This document shows, piece after piece, positions 36,359 to 44,768 of a stretch of 64,000 nt of DNA. Source of the DNA: Moorena sp. SIO3I8 (GTDB lineage: Bacteria; Cyanobacteriota; Cyanobacteriia; Cyanobacteriales; Coleofasciculaceae); assembly GCF_010692325.1 (NCBI RefSeq), contig NZ_JAAHHW010000030.1, positions 1 to 64,000 on the forward strand, written 5' to 3'. The number at the start of each line of letters is the position of its first letter. Within the stretch, counting starts at the first letter, position 1. The notes beneath the pieces were generated by a model. The model made no database searches. It was not told the origin of the DNA and saw only the letters and a list, made by a program, of their open reading frames with translations. The translations under genes were made by a program, and so were the position numbers.

Positions 36359-36900
36359 AATAAATGTATCTCCTTCGTAGAACTGGCATCTTGCCAGTTA
36401 AGTGGGACCCAGAGCCAGCCTTCGCCCAAGGAAGATCGTTAGGCTGGCTCTTGCCGTCAATTTTAACGGGGACAATTTTATTGTAGCACAAAAAATATTA
36501 TATTATAGCATATTTTGAAAAGTTTTGTAAAAAAATATTTTTGAGGGAGCAGGGAGCAGGGAGTAGGGAGTAGGGAGTAGGGAGTAGGGAGTAGTGAGTC
36601 GGGAATCGGGAATCGGGAATCGGGAGTCGGGAATCGGGAGTCGGGAGTCGTCAGAAAAGAAGGAAATTCCACGCAAAAGTCCCCCTTACTAAGGGGGATT
36701 TAGGGGGATCTGAATCAGGAACTAACGTTATAATCCTGTTTGGATCAATTCCTCTGCTTTCGAGAGCAGAAGTTTCCGACAACTAGGGCTAAGTCTAGTC
36801 AGCCTTTTGGGTGGTGCGTTACGGGACGGATTGTGCTAATACTGGCTACCAAGAAAATCAGGGCGAGCCCGTCCCTAACGCACCCTACGCAACTTACGAC
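36359..36900. repeat. Gene-free repeat region downstream of the MalK-type gene
   Basis: It contains a 9-bp hairpin GAGCCAGCC/GGCTGGCTC (36412-36450), a GGGAGTA/GGGAATC array (about 36544-36655), one copy of the CCCCCTTACTAAGGGGGATT palindrome (36679-36710) and an inverse copy of the GTGCGTTACGGGACGG repeat (36813-36890). No gene. Confidence 0.82.
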
Positions 36901-38304
36901 TTAGCTATCAGACTTAGGAATGGCCATCCCATCATGGGGGTTAAATAAATGAATCTTCTCTGGGTCTATAGACAGCCAAATTTCCTCACCTATTCTGACA
37001 ATTTTATCTGGTGGTACTCTGACCTGAAGAACGGTAGAGTCTTCGGGGATACTCACGGATAGATAAGTATCGTTACCTAGGGCTTCCACTATCTCAACCG
37101 TAACCATCAAGTTTTTGGGAGCAGGAGCACTGATACTCATATGTTCCGGACGAACTCCTAAGGTTAAGGATTGACCATCATACTGGTGCAGTATGGGTTC
37201 CCAGACCTCTGGAAGCGTCAGGCGGAACTGAGAATTGCATACTACCCGAGGGGCTTTCACCTGAACCGGGATAAAATTCATCGGTGGTGAACCAATGAAT
37301 TCCGCCACAAACCGGTTAGCCGGTTGATTATATATTTCTAGAGGAGGAGCAATCTGTTGGATGCGACCGTCTTTCATCACCGCGATCCGATCCCCCATAG
37401 TCATCGCTTCCGTTTGGTCGTGGGTGACGTAGATCGTAGTTGTACCTAACTGCCGCTGTAGTTTCACAATTTGGCTGCGAGTCTCTGCCCGGAGTTTAGC
37501 ATCCAAATTAGAAAGGGGTTCATCCATTAAAAAGACCTGGGGATTACGGGAAATTGCCCGTCCCAGAGCAATCCGTTGTTTTTGTCCCCCAGACAGCTGC
37601 TTTGGCAATCGATTCAGCAAGTGTTCTACTTGTAGCAACTTAGCTACTTTGCGAACCTGCTGATCAATCTTTTTCTCTCGTTCGGACAGGTATCGCAGTT
37701 CCCGAGGAAGCGATCGCGTCATTGTGGTTAACACATTTTCCAGATTCGAGCGAACTTCCCCATTCAACATACCTGTAGCCACAAGCCCTTGCTTGATTTG
37801 GGGTGGCAGATTCTTGCCCCAATGCACACTATTAGAGTTCCCATTAGAGTCTTCTGCCATGTTCACTTGCCCATAGCCAGTTCGTCTGAGTCCAAAGGCA
37901 ATGTTTTCATAGACACTCAGATGGGGATAGAGGGCATAATTTTGAAACACCATAGCGATGTCTCGTTCTTTGGGTGGTAAGTCATTGACTTGTCTGTTCC
38001 CCACCCAGATTTTGCCCGCAGTCAATTCCTCTAGTCCAGCAATGATCCGCAATAGAGTACTTTTGCCACAGCCTGAAGGACCAACCAGCACCATAAACTC
38101 GCCATCGTTGACTTCCAGATTTATGCGCCGCAAGATATTAACGGTTTTAGGTGTCTGTCCAGACTTTTCTGCTTCAAGGCTTGGTGACTCTTCGTTGTTT
38201 GTCACCTTAGGTTCCGTTGTTACTGGTGCAACAACAGTATCCCCTTTGCGGGCGGGAACACTTTTAAAAACGTTTTCCAGAATAACCTGTGCCACGTTGG
38301 TCAA
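36901..38304 (-). CDS. MalK/UgpC-type ABC transporter ATPase
   Basis: 467 residues. Sugar-importer-type ATPase: Walker A GPSGCGKSTLLR, Q-loop MVFQNYALYPHLSVYENI, signature LSGGQKQRIALGRAI, Walker B QVFLMDEPLSNLDAK, switch VTHDQTEAMT, then C-terminal TOBE/MalK-regulatory part (ENIGSPPMNFIP-like and LGVRPEHM). It is longer than usual MalK (~370): ~45 extra residues sit at the N-terminus (VTTEPKVTNNEESPSLEAEK) and ~75 between the Q-loop and the signature. All catalytic motifs are intact. Likely serves a sugar or compatible-solute importer whose permeases are elsewhere. The EamA permease gene is 25 bp upstream on the same strand. Confidence 0.88.
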   Translation of the reverse strand: MTNVAQVILENVFKSVPARKGDTVVAPVTTEPKVTNNEESPSLEAEKSGQTPKTVNILRRINLEVNDGEFMVLVGPSGCGKSTLLRIIAGLEELTAGKIWVGNRQVNDLPPKERDIAMVFQNYALYPHLSVYENIAFGLRRTGYGQVNMAEDSNGNSNSVHWGKNLPPQIKQGLVATGMLNGEVRSNLENVLTTMTRSLPRELRYLSEREKKIDQQVRKVAKLLQVEHLLNRLPKQLSGGQKQRIALGRAISRNPQVFLMDEPLSNLDAKLRAETRSQIVKLQRQLGTTTIYVTHDQTEAMTMGDRIAVMKDGRIQQIAPPLEIYNQPANRFVAEFIGSPPMNFIPVQVKAPRVVCNSQFRLTLPEVWEPILHQYDGQSLTLGVRPEHMSISAPAPKNLMVTVEIVEALGNDTYLSVSIPEDSTVLQVRVPPDKIVRIGEEIWLSIDPEKIHLFNPHDGMAIPKSDS

Positions 38305-38329
38305 TATCCAATTACGCTTAATTTTTTCT

Positions 38330-39439
38330 TTACTGTGATCGTTTCCAACTCTGATGCCGTAATTTTTCCATACTTAGGGTTACCACCCCTAACGTTACCA
38401 GAAACAATCCGATAATTTCCTGTAACCCTAAACCTTGTTGAATAATCGCCACGGCTAAGACGGTAGTTAACACTGGTGCTGTTGACCCGATAATCGAAGC
38501 TGGACGCCCACCAATGAGCCTGATGGCAAAGTTTTGCACCAGATAGCTCACTAAGGTGATTACCCCCAACCCCAGACAGCTGAAGTATAAAGCAAGTCTG
38601 TGGCTGGGTTCAACAAAAAAGCGCCAGGATTGATCTAGGGGAAATGATAAGCTCAGGCTAGAAAATACCAAAATTAATGTAAAATTAATAAAGCTATAAG
38701 GAATCGGGTTGAGCTTTCTAGCACTGACTTGGGTGAGAATAATGTAAACAGCGAAGCTCAAACCCGCACCAGCAGCAGCTATAACTCCCAATTCAGAAGA
38801 GGGCTGCTTAGCTGCGAGACTAGGCAGGGAAATCAGCAACGCTCCGCCCACCACACCAACCATGACTAGACCACGAACTAGATGTGGGCGATATAGATCG
38901 GAGGGAAATAGATGTGTGCGATTACCAAACAGCAATCCTGTCAAGATCACCGTCACAATGGGATATATAAAAAAAATCGTGATTGCTACCCCTGGTTTAA
39001 TAAGACCTAATGATAGGTATAATAGCACTTGGGATAAAAATAGAAATAAGCTACTCGCCACCATCTGGCTAAATAAAGGCAAGTCCCCCGAGTGAGCACA
39101 ACGCCTAATATCTCGCCACACCGATGGGTAGAGTAACCTAGCCACAAATGCCATCAGCGGTACTACCACCAACATCTTTAGCCACAGAATCAGCAGGGAG
39201 TTGCCTAAACCAGGAGCCATCAAGCCTCCCACTTCAACATTCTGTAGACCAAAGAGCCAAGATTGATTAAAGATTACATATATAATTATATTCTGAAACG
39301 ACAACATTAGGCAAGAGAGTAAGGCCAAAAGCACCCCAATGGAGATTTTCTTTGGGATTTTCTTTGACATTTTTTGCGATCGCGTCAGCTGTTGTGGGAT
39401 AGCTTGATCAGCAGCACTCCTCTGTTTTGGGGATACCAT
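38330..39439 (-). CDS. EamA/DMT-family membrane transporter
   Basis: 369 residues with about ten hydrophobic segments in two homologous halves (for example IGVLLALLSCLMLSFQNIII and SIIGSTAPVLTTVLAVAIIQ), the layout of the drug/metabolite transporter superfamily. A positively charged N-terminus of ~28 residues (QLTRSQKMSKKIPKK) precedes the first helix; an internal Met at 39373 in it could be the true start. It lies 25 bp upstream of the MalK-type gene and may share its transcript. Substrate not predictable. Confidence 0.87.
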   Translation of the reverse strand: MVSPKQRSAADQAIPQQLTRSQKMSKKIPKKISIGVLLALLSCLMLSFQNIIIYVIFNQSWLFGLQNVEVGGLMAPGLGNSLLILWLKMLVVVPLMAFVARLLYPSVWRDIRRCAHSGDLPLFSQMVASSLFLFLSQVLLYLSLGLIKPGVAITIFFIYPIVTVILTGLLFGNRTHLFPSDLYRPHLVRGLVMVGVVGGALLISLPSLAAKQPSSELGVIAAAGAGLSFAVYIILTQVSARKLNPIPYSFINFTLILVFSSLSLSFPLDQSWRFFVEPSHRLALYFSCLGLGVITLVSYLVQNFAIRLIGGRPASIIGSTAPVLTTVLAVAIIQQGLGLQEIIGLFLVTLGVVTLSMEKLRHQSWKRSQ

Positions 39440-39534
39440 AAGTTTCTTGGTGTTGGCAGGGATACTTTAGAAGCATTACAGTCAAGGGATGCTGTATGCT
39501 AGAGAGTCCCTGAAAATGAATTGATCATAAACCC

Positions 39535-40236
39535 ATGAATACCACAATCAAGTCTGCCACTGATTCCAACCAAGGTCTAGAATCGGTAAACACCGCTGAT
39601 TCCTCTGGCACTGGCCTAACGCGATCGCAATATCAGCAAAAAATGCAGCGACGCAAGGAAATACAGGAACAACGCCTAGCTAAAGCCTCCAAACAAAAAG
39701 GTCTGATTGTGGTTCATACCGGCAACGGCAAAGGGAAGACCACAGCTGGCTTAGGCATGGTCTTGCGATCGCTTGGTCATGGCTACCGAGTTGTGATTGT
39801 ACAATTTATCAAGGGTGCTTGGGAACCCGCAGAAAAAGCTGCCTTAGAGCACTGGACAGTAGCCACTGATAACAATCCCCCTCAATTAGAGTTCCATGCC
39901 ATGGGCGAAGGCTTTACCTGGGAGACTCAAGATCGAGAGCGAGACATCGAAAAAGCCCAATCCGCCTGGGATGCCGCCTTAGGGTTTATCCGTAACCCTG
40001 ACATTAAGCTAGTGCTATTGGATGAGATTAACATAGCCTTGAAACTCAACTATCTAACCATTGAGCAAGTTTTGGCTGGACTAGACCAAAAACCCACTGA
40101 TTCCCATGTCATCTTAACCGGTAGGGGAGCACCAGCCGCCCTAATTGAACGAGCTGACCTAGTCACAGAGATGACATTAGTGAAGCATCCTTTAAAAGAG
40201 CAGGGGATTAAAGCACAACCTGGTATTGAGTTTTAA
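39535..40236 (+). CDS. cobO: Cob(I)yrinic acid a,c-diamide adenosyltransferase (CobO/BtuR type)
   Basis: 233 residues. P-loop VHTGNGKGKTTAGLGMVLRS near residue 60, then VVIVQFIKGAWEPAE, FHAMGEGFTWETQD, LVLLDEINIALKLNYL and VILTGRGAPAALIERADLVTEM, all characteristic of CobO/CobA/BtuR. It transfers the adenosyl group of ATP to the cobalt of corrinoids in B12 synthesis and salvage. The first ~35 residues are a Ser/Thr/Gln-rich extension. It is divergent from the EamA gene with a 95-bp gap. No cobalamin riboswitch was recognised upstream. Confidence 0.93.
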   Translation: MNTTIKSATDSNQGLESVNTADSSGTGLTRSQYQQKMQRRKEIQEQRLAKASKQKGLIVVHTGNGKGKTTAGLGMVLRSLGHGYRVVIVQFIKGAWEPAEKAALEHWTVATDNNPPQLEFHAMGEGFTWETQDRERDIEKAQSAWDAALGFIRNPDIKLVLLDEINIALKLNYLTIEQVLAGLDQKPTDSHVILTGRGAPAALIERADLVTEMTLVKHPLKEQGIKAQPGIEF

Positions 40237-40362
40237 TGCTGTTATCGAGGGGAGTAGGGGAGAAATTTTTGAACTATTTCTCAACGGTCTACAATCCCCA
40301 AGTTTTATGCTTTTAGGCATAGGAATAGTTTGTACACCAATAGCGTGCGTGATCCCGAAAAA

Positions 40363-40587
40363 TTATGGTGTTTTCTGCAAATCCGGTCGCTCTTCTGGTA
40401 TAATAGCGCCCTCAACTGGACAGACTTCCACGCAAATGCCACAGTCAATGCAGCTAGAAAAGTCAATCCAGTACCAGTCACTCCCCAGGGCATTTTTCCC
40501 TGGTCCTGGATGAATGCACGCCACTGGGCAACATTCAACGCAATCAGCAATTCCTTGGCAAGTATCGGTAACAATCGTGTGTGGCAC
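40363..40587 (-). CDS. Two-cluster ferredoxin (4Fe-4S/3Fe-4S type)
   Basis: 74 residues. The second cluster motif is classical (CIDCGICVEVCPVEGAI). The first is DTCQGIADCVECCPVACIHP, with wider spacing, as in seven-iron or related bacterial ferredoxins. The insert GPGKNALGSDWYWIDFS lies between them. A soluble low-potential electron carrier. It converges on cobO, 126 bp apart. Overlapping frames on the other strand carry no motif. Confidence 0.9.
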   Translation of the reverse strand: MPHTIVTDTCQGIADCVECCPVACIHPGPGKNALGSDWYWIDFSSCIDCGICVEVCPVEGAIIPEERPDLQKTP

Positions 40588-40690
40588 AGTGTTTTCTCTA
40601 AGTGCTAGTTGGTCGGATGTGGATCTTCCTTAATTCTATAGTTAGCTGTCTAGCAAAAGAAGCCCCACAACGAACATGCGTAGCATGAGT

Positions 40691-40795
40691 GCTTAAAGTT
40701 ACCGTAAGATAGTGGAGCTTTTATGGTTAGTCGGTTATGCGCAAAAGGGTTAAATCTTTTGTAATAAAGCTCCACTATCTAAGGTTTCGTCTCCG
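40691..40795. repeat. 105-nt covarying hairpin element, copy 1
   Basis: Starts GCTTAAAGTTACCGTAAG and ends CTAAGGTTTCGTCTCCG. Arms 40707-40720 and 40767-40780 (AGATAGTGGAGCTT / AAGCTCCACTATCT) pair perfectly. The loop contains GGTTAGTCGGTTATGC. It matches copy 2 at 41698-41803 outside the stem, while the stem differs by compensatory changes. Ends are assigned from copy 2, whose boundaries are fixed by the interrupted tnpB frame. No target-site duplication is seen. Confidence 0.8.
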
Positions 40796-40859
40796 GGATG
40801 AAAGCCAGGTAGCGACTTTAGTCGCCGTGAAAAAGATTCTGTCTTGAGTTGACGATTTT

Positions 40860-40876
40860 CGCTAAACGTGTTAGCG
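40860..40876 (+). mobile_element. Left-end hairpin of the IS200/IS605-type element
   Basis: CGCTAA ACGTG TTAGCG, a 6-bp stem and 5-nt loop just after TTGACGATTTT. Position and shape fit the subterminal left-end hairpin of an IS200/IS605-family element carrying tnpB only. The matching right end is at 42231-42262. Confidence 0.6.
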
Positions 40877-40905
40877 TAAGGATATACAGAAAAGGTCGAG
40901 TTCTG

Positions 40906-42211
40906 ATGATCATCTTAGAGTTTAAAGCACAAGGCAAAAATACCCAGTATCAAGCTATAGACGAAGCTATTCGGACAGTGAAATTTATCCGTAATAGTTG
41001 CATTAGTTTATGGATGGACAATAAAGGGACAGGGAAGTACGACCTTAGTAAATATTGCAAAATACTAGCTAAAGAGTTCCCGTTTGCCAATGAGTTAAAC
41101 TCTACGGCTCGACAAGCTGCGGCTGAAAGAGCTTGGTCATCAATTTCTCGCTTCTTTGAGAACTGTAAAAAGAAAGTACCTGGGAAGAAAGGCTATCCCC
41201 GTTTTCAAAAGCACTGTAGATTCGGCAAAGCCGACGCTGCGCGAACAGTTGAATATAAGCAGTCAGGATGGAAATTATCCCCTGATAAAAAATCAATAAC
41301 TTTCAGTGATAAAAAGGGGATTGGGAGGCTGAAGCTCAAGGGTACCTGGGACTTGTGGCGCTTCGACAAGAAGCTGATTAAGCGAGTCCGCATTGTCAAA
41401 AGAGCAGATGGGTACTATGTTCAGTTTTGCATTTCTGTTGAGGTAAACGAACAGCTAACCCCAAGTCACTCGACAATCGGATTAGACGTAGGACTAAAAG
41501 AGTTCTACACCGACTCATTCGGCAACAGTGAACCTAACCCTCGGTTTTATAGAGCTGGGGAGAAGATATTAAAGTTTTATCAACGCCGGGTTTCCCGGAA
41601 AAAGAAAGGCTCATCCAACCGCAAGAAAGCCATCAATAGATTAGGCAGACAGCACCTTAAAATAAGTAGGCAGCGTGAAGAACATGCCAAAAGACTGGTT
41701 AGAAGTTACCGCAAGAAGAGTGCAGCCTTTATAGTTGGTAGGCTATGCATCAAAGGTGACAGGTTTTGTTGTAAGGCTGCACTCTTCTAAGGTTTCGTCT
41801 CCGGCACGTTGCGTAATCCGGTCTAACGACCTGGTCGCCTATGAAGATTTAAGGGTTAAAAACTTAGTAAAAAATCACTGTCTCGCTAAGTCTATAAATG
41901 ATGCAGGTTGGTATCAATTTAGAAAATGGTTAGAACATTTTGGCCAAAAGTTTGGAAGAGTCACTGTTGCAGTGAATCCTGCCTATACAAGCCAAAACTG
42001 CTCTGAATGCGGCGAGGTGGTCAAGAAGTCACTATCGACAAGGACTCACGTCTGTAAGTGTGGCTGCAAGCTAGATCGAGACCACAACGCTGCAATCAAT
42101 ATACTAAATCGAGCCTTGGGTACGGTGGGGCACACCGGAACTTGGGTCATTGACCCGAACGCTTCAGGAGAATCGGCCTCTATTGTTCTTGGTTCCGACC
42201 AGGTTCAGTAA
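40906..42211 (+). pseudogene. tnpB: tnpB (IS200/IS605 RNA-guided nuclease), broken by a 106-nt insertion
   Basis: Part 1 begins at ATG 40906 (MIILEFKAQG) and holds the N-terminal domain and the first RuvC Asp (STIGLDVGLKEFYTD). At 41697 the frame enters a 106-nt insertion and ends at 41790. Part 2 resumes at 41804 in another frame (ARCVIRSNDLVAYEDLRV) with the RuvC Glu (AYEDL), the zinc ribbon (CSECG, CKCGC) and the final Asp (LDRDHNAAINIL), stop 42211. Removing 41698-41803 rejoins AKRL to ARCVIR exactly as in intact relatives. Part 1 also has nine in-frame extra residues (FGKADAART, 41223-41249) from a dispersed repeat. No tnpA is present. Confidence 0.85.
41698..41803. mobile_element. 105/106-nt covarying hairpin element, copy 2, inside tnpB
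   Basis: Starts GTTAGAAGTTACCGCAAG and ends CTAAGGTTTCGTCTCCG. Arms 41714-41729 and 41773-41788 (AGAAGAGTGCAGCCTT / AAGGCTGCACTCTTCT) form a perfect 16-bp stem. It lies between CTG (Leu) and GCA (Ala) codons of tnpB; 106 nt shifts the frame by +1. No target-site duplication and no ORF, so it is non-autonomous: a MITE of the IS200/605 kind, a HEARO-like RNA element or a tiny intron-like element are all possible. Confidence 0.82.
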
Positions 42212-42230
42212 GCTGGCTCGCTGAATGAAG

Positions 42231-42262
42231 AATCCCCGCGTCTTTAGACCGGGGAGTGTCAA
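42231..42262 (+). mobile_element. Right end of the IS200/IS605-type element (reRNA 3' hairpin)
   Basis: AATCCCCGCGTCTTTAGACC then GGGGAGTGTCAA: a CCCCG/CGGGG hairpin with TTTA loop and the terminal GTGTCAA. This form of right end is usual for cyanobacterial tnpB elements, and in TnpB systems the right end also gives the 3' part of the guide RNA. It lies 19 bp after the tnpB stop. Confidence 0.75.
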
Positions 42263-42803
42263 TTGCCATTATTCAATTAGCAGTAGCCGTTCATGGCGCG
42301 TGTCTAGACATCACGACCCCAATGAGTTCGGTTATCTCACTTCAGAATATCTATCTATTTCCTGATTATTGGGTGATTATTTTAATGGAGGGTGTGTGTG
42401 AGGCTTAATCTCGGAAGCCCCACTAAAATCCCAAGTCCAACCAATGTAATCTACTGACTCTGTCCCTATGATATTGCTATTTTTTCGTCAAAGCAAACAA
42501 TTGTTGAACCTTTTCACCTTTACCGGGGTCTAAATATGTAATACAATGGAGCTATATTGAAATCATAATGACTTCGACTTAATTCCAAAGTGTCTAACCA
42601 TTACTAAAGGGGATTAACCTAAACACCTTAAACCACCTACGGAAGTAGGGTTGCTGCCAGGGTAGTAGCAAACTACTACAGGAGTAAGTGCTCTGCGGAG
42701 CCAAACCTCTGGAGGCTGTGTAAGACCAATCTGTAAAGACGTTATATATAAGTATATATCAAGTATAGATACTTATATTATAGCTACAGGGGGGCAGCAG
42801 CAG
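42263..42803. other. Long leader region upstream of the sigma factor gene
   Basis: Over 500 bp of mostly unique sequence without a dense repeat array. Near 42640-42725 several short hairpins are possible (for example TACGGAAGTAGGG, GTAGTAGCAAACTACTAC). With the further ~340 bp to the sigma gene it could be a structured 5' leader, but no known riboswitch class was recognised. Confidence 0.5.
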
Positions 42804-42941
42804 ATGAAACATCGAAGCCCTCAAGCCCACATCTTCGATTTGGTTGCGGGTCCAACACCAACGCCCCAAGAGTATGAGCTAAGCGTGCCTGGTCAACTTG
42901 TAGGATTACCTAAGCTGGGGAAACCCCCAGAAAAAACCTAG
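42804..42941 (+). CDS. Possible 45-residue small protein upstream of the sigma factor
   Basis: ATG 42804 to TAG 42941. The product MKHRSPQAHIFDLVAGPTPT, then PQEYELSVPGQLVGLPKLGK, PPEKT is non-repetitive and not simple low-complexity sequence. A purine-rich CAGGGGGGCAGCAGCAG lies just upstream as a possible ribosome site. Unknown function; no family recognised. It may be a real small protein or a leader ORF affecting the sigma gene 204 bp downstream. Conservation in relatives is needed to decide. Confidence 0.35.
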   Translation: MKHRSPQAHIFDLVAGPTPTPQEYELSVPGQLVGLPKLGKPPEKT

Positions 42942-43145
42942 AAAAACTTGACTTAGTATACAGCGTCAATGTTACCGTTAAATCTCTTTCTAACGAAGGA
43001 GGTAGGTGGTTAATACCTCTTGTAATAAATGTAATGCAATCCATGGCGCAATGATCTCAAGGGAAAGAGATTGTAGTTACTTGATGGAGTAAACATCCGC
43101 AACAGAATCTACTATACTGCTTGTTTTTGGAGTTACCACTCACCC

Positions 43146-44156
43146 ATGCCCACTTCTAAGACCAAAACCAAAACTACTAAGCCGACTAAGCCGACCAAGC
43201 CGACCAAGCCTAGCTTCTCAGCAGATATGGTTCGTACCTATCTTCATGAGATCGGTCGCGTACCTCTGCTGACCCATGAGCAAGAAATTGTTTATGGTAA
43301 GCAAGTGCAGCAAATGATGGCACTCTTAGGGGAAAAAGCCACCTTGGAACAGGAGCTAGAGCGCGAACCGACAACTGAAGAGTGGGCTTCGTACATTAAT
43401 AAGAGCGAAGCAGAACTGAAAAAAGCCATAGACCAAGGTACTCGAGCCAAGCGCAAGATGATTGAAGCGAATCTGCGCCTAGTAGTAGCGATCGCTAAGA
43501 AGTATCAGAAGCGCAACATGGAATTCTTGGACTTGATCCAGGAAGGTACCTTGGGCTTAGAGCGAGGGGTTGAGAAATTTGACCCAACCAGGGGCTACAA
43601 GTTTTCCACCTACGCCTATTGGTGGATTCGGCAAGCGATCACCCGTGCGATCGCTCAGCAAGCTCGTGCAATTCGGCTGCCTATCCACATTACTGAAAAG
43701 CTCAATAAAATTAAGAAAGTACAACGGGAACTATCCCAGACCCTAGGTCGCAATGCTACTCCCACCGAGATTGCTAAGGAGTTGGATTTAGAACCAGCTC
43801 AGATTCGGGAATATTTGAGCATTGCTCGTCAACCCATCTCTCTCGACGTTCGGGTGGGAGATAACCAAGACACAGAGCTGTCTGAGCTGCTAGAAGATGA
43901 TGGTCTAACACCGGTTAACTACACCACTCAGGAGTCCTTGCGGCAAGACCTAAATCTGCTGTTAGCAGAACTCACCCCTCAACAGCGGGAAGTGCTAGCG
44001 CTACGCTTTGGGTTAGAGGATGGCAAAGAGCTGTCTCTGGCTAAAGTTGGTAAGCGACTTAACCTCAGTCGTGAACGGGTGCGCCAGTTAGAACATCAAG
44101 CTTTAGCACAGCTACGGCGTCGCCATGCTAATTTCCGGGAGTACATCGCTAGCTAG
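43146..44156 (+). CDS. Group 2 RNA polymerase sigma-70 factor
   Basis: 336 residues. Region 1.2 (DMVRTYLHEIGRVPLLTHEQ), region 2 (MIEANLRLVVAIAKKYQKRN, EFLDLIQEGTLGLERGVEKF and YKFSTYAYWWIRQAITRAIA, the -10 binding helix), region 3 (LPIHITEKLNKIKKVQREL) and region 4 (LSLAKVGKRLNLSRERVRQL, the -35 HTH) are complete, and there is no region 1.1. This is the non-essential group 2 type used by cyanobacteria for stress, light and nitrogen responses; I cannot assign SigB, SigC, SigD or SigE. The N-terminus is a K-T-K/P-T-K repeat (TKTTKPTKPTKPTKP), encoded by a short DNA repeat. A good terminator follows. Confidence 0.93.
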   Translation: MPTSKTKTKTTKPTKPTKPTKPSFSADMVRTYLHEIGRVPLLTHEQEIVYGKQVQQMMALLGEKATLEQELEREPTTEEWASYINKSEAELKKAIDQGTRAKRKMIEANLRLVVAIAKKYQKRNMEFLDLIQEGTLGLERGVEKFDPTRGYKFSTYAYWWIRQAITRAIAQQARAIRLPIHITEKLNKIKKVQRELSQTLGRNATPTEIAKELDLEPAQIREYLSIARQPISLDVRVGDNQDTELSELLEDDGLTPVNYTTQESLRQDLNLLLAELTPQQREVLALRFGLEDGKELSLAKVGKRLNLSRERVRQLEHQALAQLRRRHANFREYIAS

Positions 44157-44183
44157 CTAATGGTTGACTGTCTTCCAAGCATG

Positions 44184-44219
44184 AGTGGTAGCCAGAAACG
44201 GTTACCACTTCTTTTTTTG
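44184..44219 (+). terminator. Rho-independent terminator of the sigma factor gene
   Basis: AGTGGTAGCC and GGTTACCACT pair (one G-U) around a 6-nt loop AGAAAC, followed by TCTTTTTTTG. It lies 28 bp after the sigma stop codon. Confidence 0.85.
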
Positions 44220-44768
44220 TAAAGAAATGTAAAAAACCCCGAAATCTCTGTTCTTACCTTTGGAGTATTTCTATAGTCAGAGCAAAATTCACATCACTGT
44301 ATAAGTTCACCTATAATTTCACAAAATTTTCACATCAAAACCGGAGAGTGAGGAGGTAAAAAACCTGGGGGAGCCATTTAAGAAGCAATTTCTACCTCAA
44401 CCTGGACGAAAAATTATTCCAAGGGTTGAATAAAAGATGAGTCTGGACTCACCTATTTCAGCAAAAGGTCACTCATAGTTGCTTAAAGCTTGGGTCAACC
44501 AATAGCTGGGAGAAAGCTGATAGTCAAGCTTCAGCAAAATTTCAGGCTATGACCAGCGCCAAGTGTGACAGTTGATAAACCGATCAACAAAGGAACAAAC
44601 CAAAGCATAGTTTAGGCTTAAATAGGTTTATAACCTCAAGAGTCAACATAACTCTGGTTTAAGAAAAATTAACTTTTTCTGATTGATTATGGCTTCATCA
44701 ATTGACGGTCTAAACTCTCAGAATTTTTGCTTAGGGTGTCTTACAGTTTTTTTTCAAAGGGGGTAAGT
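44220..44768. other. Gene-free unique sequence, sigma to secreted protein
   Basis: Roughly 550 bp without repeat arrays or a believable ORF. It presumably holds the promoter of the gene at 44769. Nothing else recognised. Confidence 0.55.

Noticed and set aside
39440-39534. Cobalamin riboswitch before cobO
   Set aside because: The region is only 95 bp and I see no B12-box-like sequence.
40691-40795. Reading the hairpin element as part of the IS200/IS605 left end
   Set aside because: The same element also sits inside tnpB, so it is a separate unit; the tnpB element has its own hairpin at 40860-40876.
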